A stretch of DNA of 64,000 bases, taken from contig NC_030683.2 of assembly GCF_000004195.4 (NCBI RefSeq), positions 81,174,910-81,238,909 on the forward strand, given 5' to 3'. The stretch comes from Xenopus tropicalis (taxonomy: Eukaryota; Chordata; Amphibia; Anura; Pipidae). Numbering within the stretch: position 1 is the first letter of the stretch; each line of letters starts with the position of its first letter. A program made the position numbers and the translations under genes. This document shows positions 21,190 to 31,908 of this stretch, one piece after another. The notes under the pieces were generated by a model, which ran no database searches, had not been told where the DNA came from, and was given only the letters and a program-made list of their open reading frames with translations.

Positions 21190-22072
21190 GTATTTGCAAT
21201 ATTTTACTACCTTTGTCCACCCTTGAGTCCACCTTTGAAGGGGTCATTAGCAGCAGGGACAGATTAACACAACTAAAATATCTCCATCGTATATTTACCT
21301 TACACCCCAGGAGGTTACATAAAATAAACTCAGAAATAGGACAGGAATGCCCTAGATGCCGCTATTCCCACACTGACTTCATGCACATGGTGTGGATCTG
21401 TCCACGGGCAGAACGATTTTGGGGGAAAATAGCGAGCACCATAAGTGATAAGACAAATCTGGTACTTCCATTAGACCCAAAAGCAATACTGCTCAAACAG
21501 ATAGAAGACCTGTCACCCAGGAGAGCTGAAAAAGTACACTAATCCTCATATTGTGCATGTACGCAAAAAAAACCAAAAAAAAACCAAATTGCTCTATATT
21601 GGAAATCACCTGAGGGCCCAAAAATCGCAGCATGGGAAACTATGGTCAATAGCCATACCCTTATATAAAAGTTTACATACATGAGAAGAAGCTGCCCTCA
21701 CAAATTCGACAGAGTATGGGCACCATGGATACATTCTGAACCCCCCAAGACTCCTTTACCATAAGCTAGGGATGGGCTCATTCCCCAATCTCTTCCATAA
21801 CCACCCCACAGCCCATATTCAAACACTTAAAGGAGTAAAATAATAAGGCCTTAACTCACTCACACATAGCCTGTACGCCAAGAGGACACAATGAAGAATG
21901 TTAAACGGCAGACAATGTATATACCAATATAAATGACACTGTAATGTTTTTGTTTTCTCTATTACTTTATTTGATTTAATTTCTGTACAATAAGCACAAA
22001 TGATATTATAATCATTATACTGCAAAATATGTACATTCAAAAACTTCAATAAAAGAATTGTTAAAAAAAAAA
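21190..22072 (+). mobile_element. 5'-truncated L1/Tx1-type LINE 3' end
   Basis: A plus-strand frame at 21213-21542 carries the C-terminal zinc-knuckle region of a LINE ORF2 (CPRCRYSHTDFMHMVWICPR). It is followed by about 500 bp of 3' sequence, an AATAAAAG signal and a poly-A run at about 22064-22073. Only the last part of the element is present. It is antisense to kmt2a in intron 11. Confidence 0.78.
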
Positions 22073-22125
22073 GTATTTAAGTATATTTAGAATGAATGTG
22101 TTGAAAATATTTACTATCTGTTTTG

Positions 22126-22370
22126 TTAAAGGGATTGTTCAGCTTTAGGTTAACATTTAGTTGTTATAGAGTGTCCTATCCCTAGCAACACTGCAACTGG
22201 TTTTTACTATTTATTTTTTTTATATTTTTTGCATTATGTGCCTTCCTCCTCTGCCTCTTTTCAGCTTTCAAATGGGGGTCACTGACCCAGATAGCTAAAA
22301 ACTATAGCTTTGTGAGGCTACAATTTTATTGCTATTGTTACTTAAAAATTTAAGACCAATTGCAAATGAT
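22126..22370 (+). repeat. T2/Kolobok-type MITE fragment (TTAAAGGGATTGTTCA family)
   Basis: Starts at a TTAA with TTAAAGGGATTGTTCAGCTT and carries CTATCCCTAGCAAC. A full copy of the same family with both ends is at 54168-54566. Confidence 0.6.
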
Positions 22371-22524
22371 CTTAGAATATCAACGTTTACATCATGCCAT
22401 TATTACAACAGTAACATGTTTTTTTGGAACTACTTTGTGTCAAAAAGGTTTTAACCCTCATGACGTATGGTTTATATTTTATACAACTGTAACTGTTCAA
22501 AGATGAATGTGTCCTTTTACAGCC

Positions 22525-22705
22525 TTAAAGGACCAGTAACATCAAAAAAATAAAGATGCATTAAAGTAATAAAAATATAATATACTGTTGCCTTGGGCTG
22601 GCGTTTGCTTCAGAAACCCTAATATAGTTTATTTAAAACAAGCTGCTGTGTATCCACGGTGGAAGAAATAGGGCTTAAAAAGTTTGTTAACTGAAAGGTG
22701 AACCA
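22525..22705 (+). repeat. T2/Kolobok-type MITE fragment
   Basis: Starts TTAAAGGACCAGTAACATCA and shares its arm with the palindromic elements at 26527 and 27003 up to AAGCTGCTGTGTATCCACGG. It then joins a piece with GAAAGGTGAACCACCC from another family. Confidence 0.6.
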
Positions 22706-23230
22706 CCCATTTAGCAGCAGCCTAGACCACAGTGAGCTTTGTGCAGGGCCAGTGGTAAGCAAAATATGACCTTAAAAGATCAGATGGAATCAGAAGATGG
22801 AAGCTGCTGTGGACAGCTTTAAAAAAAATATTTTATTATTGCTATAGGGCTGCTGAGCTTTGGTGCACATTAAGAAGAATTATTATAGCTATAATAAAAG
22901 AAAACCTAATTCTATGCAACTTTGCAATATGCATTCATTTCAAATTTTTTTACTTATTTGTATATATAACTGCTATTAGAAGTTTTTGCCAGTCCTTTTC
23001 TATTCTCTGCCCTGATGGATCTGGCATTTGAAACAAATGTAAAACAAGCAAGCAGACTGACAGCCCTGTCTTGCTGGAGGAGACTGACCTTTGCAACATT
23101 GTTTAAAAAGCAACAACCAGGAGTTCAGCAAATGCTGCTTTTAATAGAAATTACATTTACAAATAACCTTTAGATCAAAAATTTTCAGTAAGTTCACATT
23201 GGTGAAGTTGCTCGGAATAATGTTTTTGAT

Positions 23231-23529
23231 TACAGGTATGGAATCCATTATCCTGAATGCTCGGGACCTGTGGTTTTCCGGATAAGGGATCTTTCTGTAA
23301 TTCGGATCTCCTACCTAAAGTCTGCTAAAACATTATTTAAACAGTAATTAAACCCAATAGGATTGTTTTGCCTCCAAAAAGGATTAATTATATCTTATTA
23401 CAGAGAAAAAGGAAATCATTTTTAAAAACGTGAATTATTTGATTAAAATAGAGTCTACGGGAGATGTCCTTTCCATAACTCGAAACTTTCTGGATAATGG
23501 GTTTCCGGATAAGGGGTCTGATACCTGTA
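23231..23529. mobile_element. Palindromic MITE with TACAGGTAT ends
   Basis: The 299-bp sequence starts TACAGGTATGGAATCCATTA and ends GGGGTCTGATACCTGTA. The terminal and sub-terminal stretches (TTTCCGGATAAGG) are inverted repeats. It is a dispersed Xenopus family: 28216-28318 and 57806-58045 are partial copies. No clear target duplication was seen, so I do not assign a superfamily. It ends 75 bp from exon 11. Confidence 0.75.
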
Positions 23530-23603
23530 TTAGGCAAAAAAACTATTTTTGCGGTTGACGTCCATTTAAGTGACATGACCCTAGAGTAAGAGCTTATCAA
23601 TAC

Positions 23604-23750
23604 CTTGGTAGCCTGCTGCTGTCTCCCACATACATGACAGAACTTGCAATGACGGCAACACCAGTTTTCAATCTGGTCTTCAGAAGGTCTCTCTCTTTCC
23701 TCTAGGCAGAACCGGTGAAATGGTTCACAGCACACCTGGCAATAAACAAA
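23604..23750 (-). CDS. kmt2a: KMT2A exon 11 (residues 1390-1438, PHD1 and start of PHD2)
   Basis: This 147-nt exon (49 codons, phase 0 to 0) encodes FVYCQVCCEPFHRFCLEE, then ENWCCRHCKFCHVCGRQQQATK. It supplies the remaining zinc ligands of PHD1 and the first ligand pair of PHD2 (CKFCHVC). The acceptor is TTTTTAG (AG at 23752-23751) and the donor GTATTG starts at 23603. PHD1 helps maintain the multi-PHD fold; PHD2 is reported to mediate self-association and degradation. Confidence 0.97.
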
Positions 23751-24305
23751 CTAAAAAGGAAGGGTAAAAGAATCAGAACACCTGATGAAGAAATAGTAAA
23801 TTAGATGTGCAAAAAATTATATAGCAGAGAAACAAATGAATTTGATTCAAATCACATAGTAATATGGTAAAGAAAGAAGAAAAATAGGGGAAATGCTATT
23901 TTATGAAATGTTGTTAAGCTTAATAAATCTGCTTCACAAATAGCGATTATATGTTTTCTTATAGATGTTTAGATATTAAACAATTTGAGAGCTCAACCAA
24001 AAAAAGTTTCGGCACTGACAGTCTTCCCATACTCTAATTTGCAATGCGCTACTAACACACGTGTGAGTTGTTTGCAGTAGGAAAACACAAATACAAAATT
24101 ACTCTCAATAAATATAAGAAGAAAATAATACCTATATATGAAAAAAGAATGAATTACACCTACAGTTGTGGGCATGTTTATATCAATGACAGGTTCTCTT
24201 TCAAAATTTCAAATTTTTATGGGCATATCACCACAGCAAGCAGTGTTTTATGTACTTATAAAAAGTATGCTGAAATAGTATTTTTGGGAATTTAGGGTAA
24301 CTAAC
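23751..24305. other. Intron 10
   Basis: 555 bp of AT-rich intron between the two exons of PHD1. I see no recognisable element. Confidence 0.7.
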
Positions 24306-24419
24306 CTCAACATGACCACTGCTGGCACAGAGAAAGCAGACAACACGTGGGGTGACAGGTGCAGTTGTCAGCAGGCTGATACCTCCCATGTCCCATACAT
24401 TCTCTACTTCACAATCGTG
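24306..24419 (-). CDS. kmt2a: KMT2A exon 10 (residues 1352-1389, start of PHD1)
   Basis: This 114-nt exon (phase 0 to 0) encodes HDCEVENVWDMGG followed by TPRVVCFLCASSGHVE. The C-x2-C pair in VCFLCASSG is the first zinc-ligand pair of PHD finger 1. The acceptor is CTAAACAG (AG at 24421-24420) and the donor GTTAG starts at 24305. Only 141 bp separate it from exon 9. Confidence 0.95.
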
Positions 24420-24560
24420 CTGTTTAGGACGGAAAAATCCAATTTTAGCAAAAGATTAGTGTATTATAAATAAATACAGAACATACAAACATATATCAAA
24501 CAGGTTACTGTTTCCTTATGCTTTTCCATGAACCAGCTTTAAGTAGAAGGAAAAACATAC

Positions 24561-24686
24561 CTTAAAATCTACACGAATTCTGTGTACCCCATCAGAAGGT
24601 GGCTTCTGTTTGGTGATTCCACCATTACATAAAGTGTTCAACAAATTAAAACTGACTTCAGGCTTGCTGGGGGGTTGAGGCTTGTC
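24561..24686 (-). CDS. kmt2a: KMT2A exon 9 (residues 1310-1351)
   Basis: This 126-nt exon (42 codons, phase 0 to 0) encodes a variable half (DKPQPPSKPEVSFNLLNTL) and the strictly conserved DGVHRIRVDFK. The acceptor is CTATAG (AG at 24688-24687) and the donor GTATG starts at 24560. Because its length is a multiple of three and both ends are phase 0, the exon can be skipped without a frameshift. Confidence 0.93.
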
Positions 24687-25029
24687 CTATAGAAAAAGGT
24701 TGAACATCTTATCAACACAGAAAAATTTGTATACCGAACCAAAGCCTAAATGCCTAATATAAACTTGTTTTGAAACATGTCTTTCTAAACAGACATTGAC
24801 ATGTGAAGGGACATACTAATGAAGTTGTAGGTCTAAATTCATGAAAACATAAAGCAATAAAAGAGGTGCCTTTCTAACAGATAACAGGATCAGATATTAA
24901 AAGCCACCACATCATCAAAATTTATGTTCTAACATCGCCAGAAATGCAAACTGTTAACCAGAAGGGGCTGAATCAGCAGCTTAACCCAGCCCAAGTATGG
25001 CCTAACTCAAGCTGCATTTCAATATAGAA

Positions 25030-25590
25030 GGTTTAATATAATTAAAATATAATGTAGTTTTGTCCCAAACTGGTAATCATTGTGCTAAACACTGTATGTC
25101 TACTATTGTTGACAAAAAAAAAAAAAAAGAGAAAAAGGCACAGGTTATTAGAGATGTGCGGCCAAGCCCGAAACCCGCAGGTCTGGGTCAACATCCACAC
25201 ATCAGAAGGGACCTAAGAGAGCCTTCGCCTTTGGCCGCAGCTTGAGCTCTAGGCACATGCCTGCCCTGCCCCACCCCATCTCTGACATTACAGAACGGGA
25301 GGGTGGGTATATAAATAAAAGTGGAGCCATGGGTCAGGCGCGTGTTGACTACTTGCCAACCCGCACATCACTACAGGCTACATAACAGCTAATCTCTGTA
25401 AAAGAACACTGTATTCCACAGAGCCTGTTATCTGCTATGTAACCTGTTCCATTTAGCGCTATTTCAATTTGAATAGCTACCCTCATGGCTACACTACAGT
25501 AGTGTTTCTGATAGCTTTTACCAGTACAGGGCAACAGTACATAATATTTTTATTACTTTGACTCATATTTGGTGTTATTTTTTCTTTAAA
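25030..25590. repeat. T2/Kolobok-type MITE split by a hAT MITE
   Basis: Both arms of the palindromic T2-type element are recognisable (AAAGGCACAGGTTA on the left, GGCTACATAACAGC and later ATTTGGTGTTATTTTTTCTT on the right). They are separated by the insertion at 25149-25373. The outer left end is truncated. Confidence 0.7.
25149..25373. mobile_element. hAT-type MITE nested in a T2 MITE, TSD caggYtaY
   Basis: Ends TAGAGATGTGCGG and CCGCACATCACTA are inverted. Flanks caggttat (25141-25148) and caggctac (25374-25381) match at six of eight bases and correspond to caggttac in intact T2 copies, which confirms the insertion point. Confidence 0.82.
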
Positions 25591-25742
25591 GGCCAACTAA
25601 CACACACAGGAAACAGATGAATTAGGACAGCATTTATTCCTATCCGTGACAAATATTTTATGCTGAAGTCTTGGGTTTTATTGCATTTTACTAAGTAGCT
25701 CAGGTGTGTTCAGACATGTGTTGTATGTACGTATATTTTTAT

Positions 25743-25929
25743 TAGGGATGCACCAAATCCCAGATTCGGTTCGGGATTTGGCCCGAATCCAGTCATTTTT
25801 TTAAAGGATTCGGTTTCGGATTTTTAACCCTTCCAGATGATTCTCATTCAGTTTGGGATTCGGCAGGATCAATGAGGGTGGGTTCAGGGTTTGGTCAAAC
25901 CCAAAAAAAGTGGGTTCGGTGCATCCCTA
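25743..25929. mobile_element. hAT-type MITE, exact TSD atttttat
   Basis: Ends TAGGGATGCACCAAATCC and GGTTCGGTGCATCCCTA are inverted repeats. The flanks carry atttttat at 25735-25742 and 25930-25937. It is 187 bp and non-coding. A related copy begins near 44946 (GATGCACCAAATC). Confidence 0.9.
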
Positions 25930-26526
25930 ATTTTTATTCATACAGCTCTACTTATATATTTAGTCCCGTACAGTGTTCCTTAATCAAAGCCTCAATTGGG
26001 TTGTTGTGTCTTATTGAGCCTTAGGCCACACAAGTAACACAAACCTGTCAATAGTAGCAGTGGTGGCATGATTGTTATCATAAAATGGTGACAAAAACAA
26101 GAACTCTGAAATCATATCTTCAAAAAAAATATTTATGATGCCAAGGGAACTGTCCTAATATTTGTATTTATCACAAGCCATATAAATGTACTTAAATGTT
26201 GAAGCCAAGATACAGATTAAGATATTAATCTATATCCTAACCAGAACCCTTGCTAACTGTGCTTCAGTTATACACTAATTACCATATTCATTTAAGAAAG
26301 GTCAAATGAAATCCTATCAATGTTGTAAATCTCAGAACTCATCCATGAATAGTGGACATTGTAATTTAGCAACATAATAAGAAGGGGCTCAAAGAACAGG
26401 CAGAAGAAGACTGCTTTAGTTCAGTCAGGTTAGGATTACGGAATGCATTAAGGGTCTTTCCAGCTGTCAAAGACTGAAAGGCATGGACCTGAGCAACATA
26501 TGAAAACAAAAAAACAGGCCTTAACA

Positions 26527-26956
26527 TTAAAGGAACAGTAACACTAAAAAATAAAAATGTTTTAAAATAAATTAAAATATAATGTACTGTTGCCCTGCAC
26601 TGGTAAAAGTTGCGTGTTTGCTTCAAAAAGACTACTGTAGTTAATAGAAATTGCTGTTGTGTAGCCATTTAAATTAAAAAAGGAGGAGAAAAGGCACAGG
26701 TTACATAAGAAGATAACAGATAACTGTGTAGAATACAATGGGAATCTATGCTACTTATCTGTTATCTGCTTAGTAACCTGTGCCTTTTCTCCTTTTTTCA
26801 ATTTAAATGGCTGCCCCCATGGCTACACAGCAGGGTATTTATATAAACTGTAGTAGTGTTTATAAAGCAAACACGCAACTTTTACCAGTGCAGGGCAATA
26901 GTACATAATATATTATTTTTATACACTTTAATTTTTTGGTGTTACTGTTCCTTTAA
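26527..26956. mobile_element. T2/Kolobok-type palindromic MITE, full length
   Basis: A 430-bp palindrome, TTAAAGGAACAGTAACACTA to GTGTTACTGTTCCTTTAA, with TTAA at each end. The two arms meet near 26735 (TACAATGGGAATCTATGC). It is non-coding and can fold into a long hairpin. Confidence 0.85.
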
Positions 26957-27002
26957 GTTTTAGGCACATCTAGAAGGGAGATATTTACATTACCAATATT
27001 TC

Positions 27003-27418
27003 TTAAAGGAACAGTAACACTAAAGAGCTTTAAAGTAATAAAAATATAATGCACGGTTGACCTGCACTGGTAAAACTGGTGTGTTTGCTACAGTAACACT
27101 ACTATAATTTATATAATAAGCTGCTGTGTAGCCACGGGGGCAGCCATTCAAGCTGGAAAAAAGGAGAAAAGGCACAGGTTACATAGCAGATAACAGATAA
27201 GTTCTCTAAAATACAATAGTGTTTGACTGTTATCTGCTATGTGCCTGTGCCTTTTCTCCTTTGAATGGCTGCCTCCATGGCTACATAGCAGCTTATTTAT
27301 ATAAATTATAGTAGACTTTCTGAAGTAAACACACAACTTTTATCAGTGCAGGGCAGCAACACATTATATTTTAGTTACTTTTATACACTTTAATTTTTTG
27401 GTGCTACTGTTCCTTTAA
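27003..27418. mobile_element. T2/Kolobok-type palindromic MITE, full length
   Basis: A 416-bp second full copy only 46 bp from the previous one, ending 41 bp before exon 8's donor side. Ends are TTAAAGGAACAGTAACACTA and GTGCTACTGTTCCTTTAA. Confidence 0.85.
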
Positions 27419-27458
27419 GTGGCAAGTTAAAATCTTCCAGCCATACATATTTCCTCAC

Positions 27459-27532
27459 CTTCTCCTTTCCTTTGGATTTCAGCAGAGCCCCAAGCCTCAT
27501 TGCCAACTTTTTCTGTTTGTTCTGTTCAGTTG
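27459..27532 (-). CDS. kmt2a: KMT2A exon 8 (residues 1285-1309)
   Basis: This 74-nt exon, identical in length to my recollection of human exon 8, encodes STEQNKQKK, a variable stretch and KGKEK. EQ-KQKK and KEK match human. The acceptor is CTTTTAG (AG at 27534-27533) and the donor GTGAGG starts at 27458; phase 1 to phase 0. In human, the intron after this exon opens the leukaemia breakpoint cluster region. It is too short to be found by ORF length alone and was placed by splice sites and motif match. Confidence 0.88.
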
Positions 27533-28215
27533 CTAAAAGTTACAAATGACATGTCAGTTTAGGAAGGAACACAAACATGGAAAAATCTACCATCAAAATT
27601 CATGCATGCTTATTCTTGGACATCGGTTTTTTAAGTATTAAGCCCACCCCATCAAACATGTCTTAAAACAGTCTTAAAAACATTCACGTTAATCATGCAG
27701 TTGTTTTATTTCTGTGGTTTCATTTTGAAAAATAGTTTGCCAGAATGTATCCAAGCCTTTTCTATCAACGTTCAGTGATGCTTCATATCAAATTTCAGAT
27801 ATGATAGTACAGTGCTGTCAACATACTAAATGCTTGAAAGGTCAAAGCTGGCAACAGTTTGAAAAATTTATAGTAATTTTTTTTTACTCCGGTTTAAGGA
27901 ATTCACTTGGCAGTATTTAAGAGTAGCCGAAGTACTACAAACATTTCTGACTAGTGTATTTAGTATTCTGGGGTTTGTATCCATAGTGTACTAACCATGG
28001 TGCTTACAACATAATTTACCAGGCATGCTTGTTAAATTCCAGTAGGACAGAGTGGTAGACAGACTTTGCACACTCATCATAAACATATGCAAAAGTCTTC
28101 CATTCCAAAGCATTTGTTTACACCAAATACACACATAAGGCAGATTTATCAAAATATGAGTTTGGGCCTTAATACTTAAAAATTCACCAACAATCTAATC
28201 ATTCCTATAGTATTT
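27533..28215. other. Intron 7, part near exon 8
   Basis: About 680 bp of AT-rich intron in which I recognise no element or gene. Confidence 0.6.
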
Positions 28216-28318
28216 TTAGAAGAGTATTTGATTAAAATGGAGTCTATGGGGGACGGGCTTTCCGTAATTTGGAGCTTTCTGGATAACAGGTTTCCGAATA
28301 AGGGATTCCATACCTGTA
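28216..28318. repeat. Fragment of the TACAGGTAT MITE family
   Basis: The right half of the family represented at 23231-23529: TTTGATTAAAATGGAGTCTA to GGGATTCCATACCTGTA. Confidence 0.7.
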
Positions 28319-29069
28319 CTGTTTTGTTAGTATGTGCTGAGTACTCCTAAATAGAAAATAGCCATTTTAAGAATTAAGGGCCGCCTCCTGGGATCATAGG
28401 ATTCCCAATGCACACAAACAAGCCAAGGCACACATACATGCTAGGTCACATTGGCCAATTAATGGACAGAGTTCTGTCTTTTGCTTCCACACTTACAGTT
28501 AAAGCTGCATTATTTCAGATTCTTTAATAGGCCACTTAATATGATATAAACTATCTGTTGGTTATCTATTCATTCAGGGGGTATAGTTTTCATTTTAACA
28601 AGAAATATAGGATACATTAAAAAACCTCTAATCTTGTAACCAATTATGAATAATATATGGTGCTGGTTTCACTGTGCTCTAAAATATTAATACTATCTAT
28701 AAAATTGGCCCCCTTTATCAGAGTTTCAAAGGGGTGGGCGTGTCCAAACGGTCCCTGCCAGAAGCACACTAGGAGGGGGATAGTTAATCAAAACCCTGCA
28801 GTCACACAAGCAAAGACAGATTTAAGTTCCCTATCAGGTCCGTCTATCTGCTGATTGGTTCCTATCTTACAGTGTAGGATTACAGTGTGCTGCCGGCCCT
28901 TTCTGCACAGCCTGGGAAAGGAGACAGCAGGAAGTGGAACAGATGGCCAGGACTAGTGGGGTTTTGGATAAAATTTCATTAAAATCAACAATTCATTAAC
29001 ATAATATTGTTTTCTACAAAAATATGTCCTGTTTAAGGTATGGATTTTAATTATGTTAAGACCCCTTAT

Positions 29070-30740
29070 CCAGAAAACTGCAGGCCCCAAGCATTGGGAG
29101 GTCCCATAGATGTATGCACCAGGACGGTCTGCACAAGAAGAAAGGTCTCATATCTAGGGAAGGAAGTCCTGTGTCCCTGAAGCAAATGAATAGGGAGATT
29201 TTATGTTAAATAAATTAAATCTTTTCTCCATCACCTTTAGGACATAGGAACAGTAGGGATGTACACTGGCAAACAGGGTAGAAAGAAGAGGCCTATGTGG
29301 AATCCACTGCAGCCTGAAGAATTCTCAAGCCAAAGTGAGTGTCAAATGCCGTAAAGACTGCAAAACTAGTAAAATTGATGAAGTAGAAGATTTGCAGAGA
29401 TGTTCCATTGATGCCTGGTCCCAGGCCAGGATGAAAAATGTGCATCCAGTGTAGGCAGAATTAAAGCACTCTGATTAGGATTAGAGGGCGTCAGACAGAA
29501 GGAGGGTATGGGGATCTCTTGATTGTGGTGAAATGCTGATACAACCTTGGGGAGAAGGGGCCTTACAAGATATGCGCTGATCTTGGAGACTTGTCTCGCA
29601 GAATGCGTTACAAGGAAAAAGAAATCGGTTTTCCATGTGAGCCAAGGAAGAGGGGTACAGAGGCCATAGGTTTAAATGGTGGCTTTTGTACTGCGTGTAG
29701 GACAATGCTGAAATCCCATGGAGAGCCCAGAGCACCACCCCCTATAGAAAGGTTTTAACATCTGTGAGAACAGCTAGACACCTTTAAAAGACCAATAGGG
29801 CTAAAATTTGTGATCTGAGCAATACCAAGAAGCAGCCCATCAAAAGAACCGCACAAGTGAGAAAAAGCGCACAAACAAAAAACAAAGCAACAAACAAAAC
29901 ACTTTTGTTGCAGATAGCGGTTTGCAGGCAAAAACATGGGATGCACTACTCAGATAAGGCCCTACAATGAGTCTGGATGGATTGGGATGCTTTAGTGGAT
30001 CTTGGTGGAAGAAGCCAGGGCCCACCACTGGCAAGTTCAGAAGGTCTAAGAACCAGGTGCGGTTAAGCTATTGGGATGAGGGTGGTTGAAGAGCCCCAGA
30101 AAGGATCGCCTAAAAGAAGGAGTCCAACCAAGACTTCACAGCCCTGCTAATCCAAGCCATGGAAAGAACTGGGCAAAGGCATGCCTTAGGCCAATAAGAG
30201 AGCTTAACAACCCCAAAAGCTTTAATCCAATAGGCTTTGTAGGGGTTAGAGAGAGCCTCTGGTTCCTAGAGGTAAAGAATCTCTTAAACGGATGAGAACA
30301 GTCCATAGAAGATTATTTATCTCTTCATCATCCTCTTGATCGAAGCCAGAGGATAACTTGCCATCGCAAAGACGCAGTTCCCGTTGGAGGAGAAAAGGGG
30401 TCAAGAATTCCCCTTTACTTTTTTTTTTTTCTTTTGAAGGGGGAAAGAGCATTTGGATGTTCTGGCCTAAGGGCTGCCCAGATGAGACATGAGCTTGTCC
30501 AGATCAGAACGGTCTGTGCACCATGGGGTTCTCTATGGGTGACTATAGGGTCATCTGAGGAAAATTAGTCCATGGGGCTGCAGGGCCTGACGAGTTCCAG
30601 GCTCTGGTAAAGTATTTACAGAACGTGCAAAGTGCATCCCAATGAACTAGAGGAAGATGCTTGTAGCATTTGGCACATGCAAGGAATAGAATTTAATAGA
30701 TGGAACTTCCCTGGTGAATAAACCTTTACTGGATCCCTTA
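29070..30740 (-). repeat. Possible third DIRS-like relic (intron 7)
   Basis: A G-rich, minus-strand-coding-like region. At 29840-30034 it reads GPGFFHQDPLKHPNPSRLIV, similar in pattern to LLSQGPINHPNPGMLN of the fragment at 19026-19631. No longer domain match can be made by eye and the frames are broken. The call is tentative. Confidence 0.4.
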
Positions 30741-30814
30741 AGGTAGCCATACACATTTAGATTTTATTTTGAAAGGCATACTGAAAAAAAAGGTTGGGGA
30801 CCAACTCTCTACAT

Positions 30815-31800
30815 CAGTGCTGTCCAACTTCTGTGGTACCGAGGGCCGGAATTTTTCCGACCTACGTGGTGGAGGGCCGATAATGGAAGCCAGTTTTGAC
30901 TACTCCCCTTTTTGAAACCGCACCCACTTGAACACACCCATGTTATCACATGACCATACCCATATTAATGGTTGTAGTACAGCAAAAACTTGCCATACTC
31001 TGCCTGCCCTACCCTGCCTGTGTGTGCCATACTCTGCCTTCCCTACCCTGGCTGTGTGTGCCATACTCTGCCTTCCCTACCATGCCTGTGTGCCATACTT
31101 GGCTGGTTTGTGCCATACTTGGCCTGTGTGTGCCATACTCTGCCTGCCCTACCCTGCCTGTGTGTGCCATACTCTGCCTTCCCTACCCTGCCTGCATGTG
31201 CCATACTTTCACTGTGTTTGCCATTCTTGGCTGGTTTGTGCCATACTTGGCCTGTGTGTGCCATACTCTGCCTTCCCTACCCTGCCTGTGTGTGCCATAC
31301 TCTGCCTTCCCTACCCTGCCTGTGTGTGCCATACTCTGCTTGCCCTATGATGCCTGTGTGTATGGCACACACATGCAGCCTACAGTGACACAATGCTGGC
31401 ATTGCTCCTACAGTCTGCACAATAACTACTGTATATATTAAACTTTTTAATTGCAGTACCACCTCAGTATATGTTCTTTTTGTAGTGTGCAGGGATTATT
31501 TGTGGGTTTCTACTGCTCCTGAGGTGTGAACAGGGGAACAATGGGGGTGATTACAGCCTGAGCCTGAGGTGTGAACACTGCAGGGGGGGAACAATGCAGA
31601 GATTAAAAGGTGTGAACAACACAGGGGATTACATATTTAAACAATACAGAGGGATTACAGCCTGAATCTGAGGTGAGAATCATGCAGGGGGCCCAGTTAA
31701 TCACAGTACTGATACCATTTAAAGTTTACACAAGAGTAAGCCATCAAAGCAGCCAGACAGGTGGGGGGCCACACAGAGGGGGGTCGCGGGCCGCATGCTG
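30815..31800. mobile_element. hAT-type element carrying a minisatellite, TSD ctctacat
   Basis: Starts CAGTGCTGTCCAACTTCTGT and is flanked by an exact 8-bp repeat ctctacat (30807-30814 and 31801-31808). The right end (GGGTCGCGGGCCGCATGCTG) is a poor match to the left end. Inside, at 30990-31370, is a tandem array of TGCCATACTCTGCCTGCCCT-type units. The inverted end GTTGGACAGCACTG of a related copy is at 55451-55464. Non-coding. Confidence 0.75.
30990..31372. repeat. Minisatellite, units of about 20-37 bp
   Basis: About twelve imperfect copies of TGCCATACTCTGCCTTCCCT plus ACCCTGCCTGTGTG, with shorter variants such as TGCCATACTTGGCCTGTGTG. All three forward frames stay open by chance, which gives long spurious ORFs. 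The same unit recurs inverted at 53320-53410 and 54844-55060. Confidence 0.9.
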
Positions 31801-31908
31801 CTCTACATCATACTAAAAGTTAACCATTTTAAGTCTGTTACAGAGAATTTCCCATTAAACTGCAGATACAGGACTTTAAAAAGCAGAGGCATATACTTTT
31901 TTTTATAT

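Noticed and set aside
30928..31441. Three overlapping Cys-rich ORFs (CHTLPALPCL-type)
   Set aside because: All three forward frames are open in the same tandem repeat, the sign of repeat artefacts rather than a Cys-rich protein.
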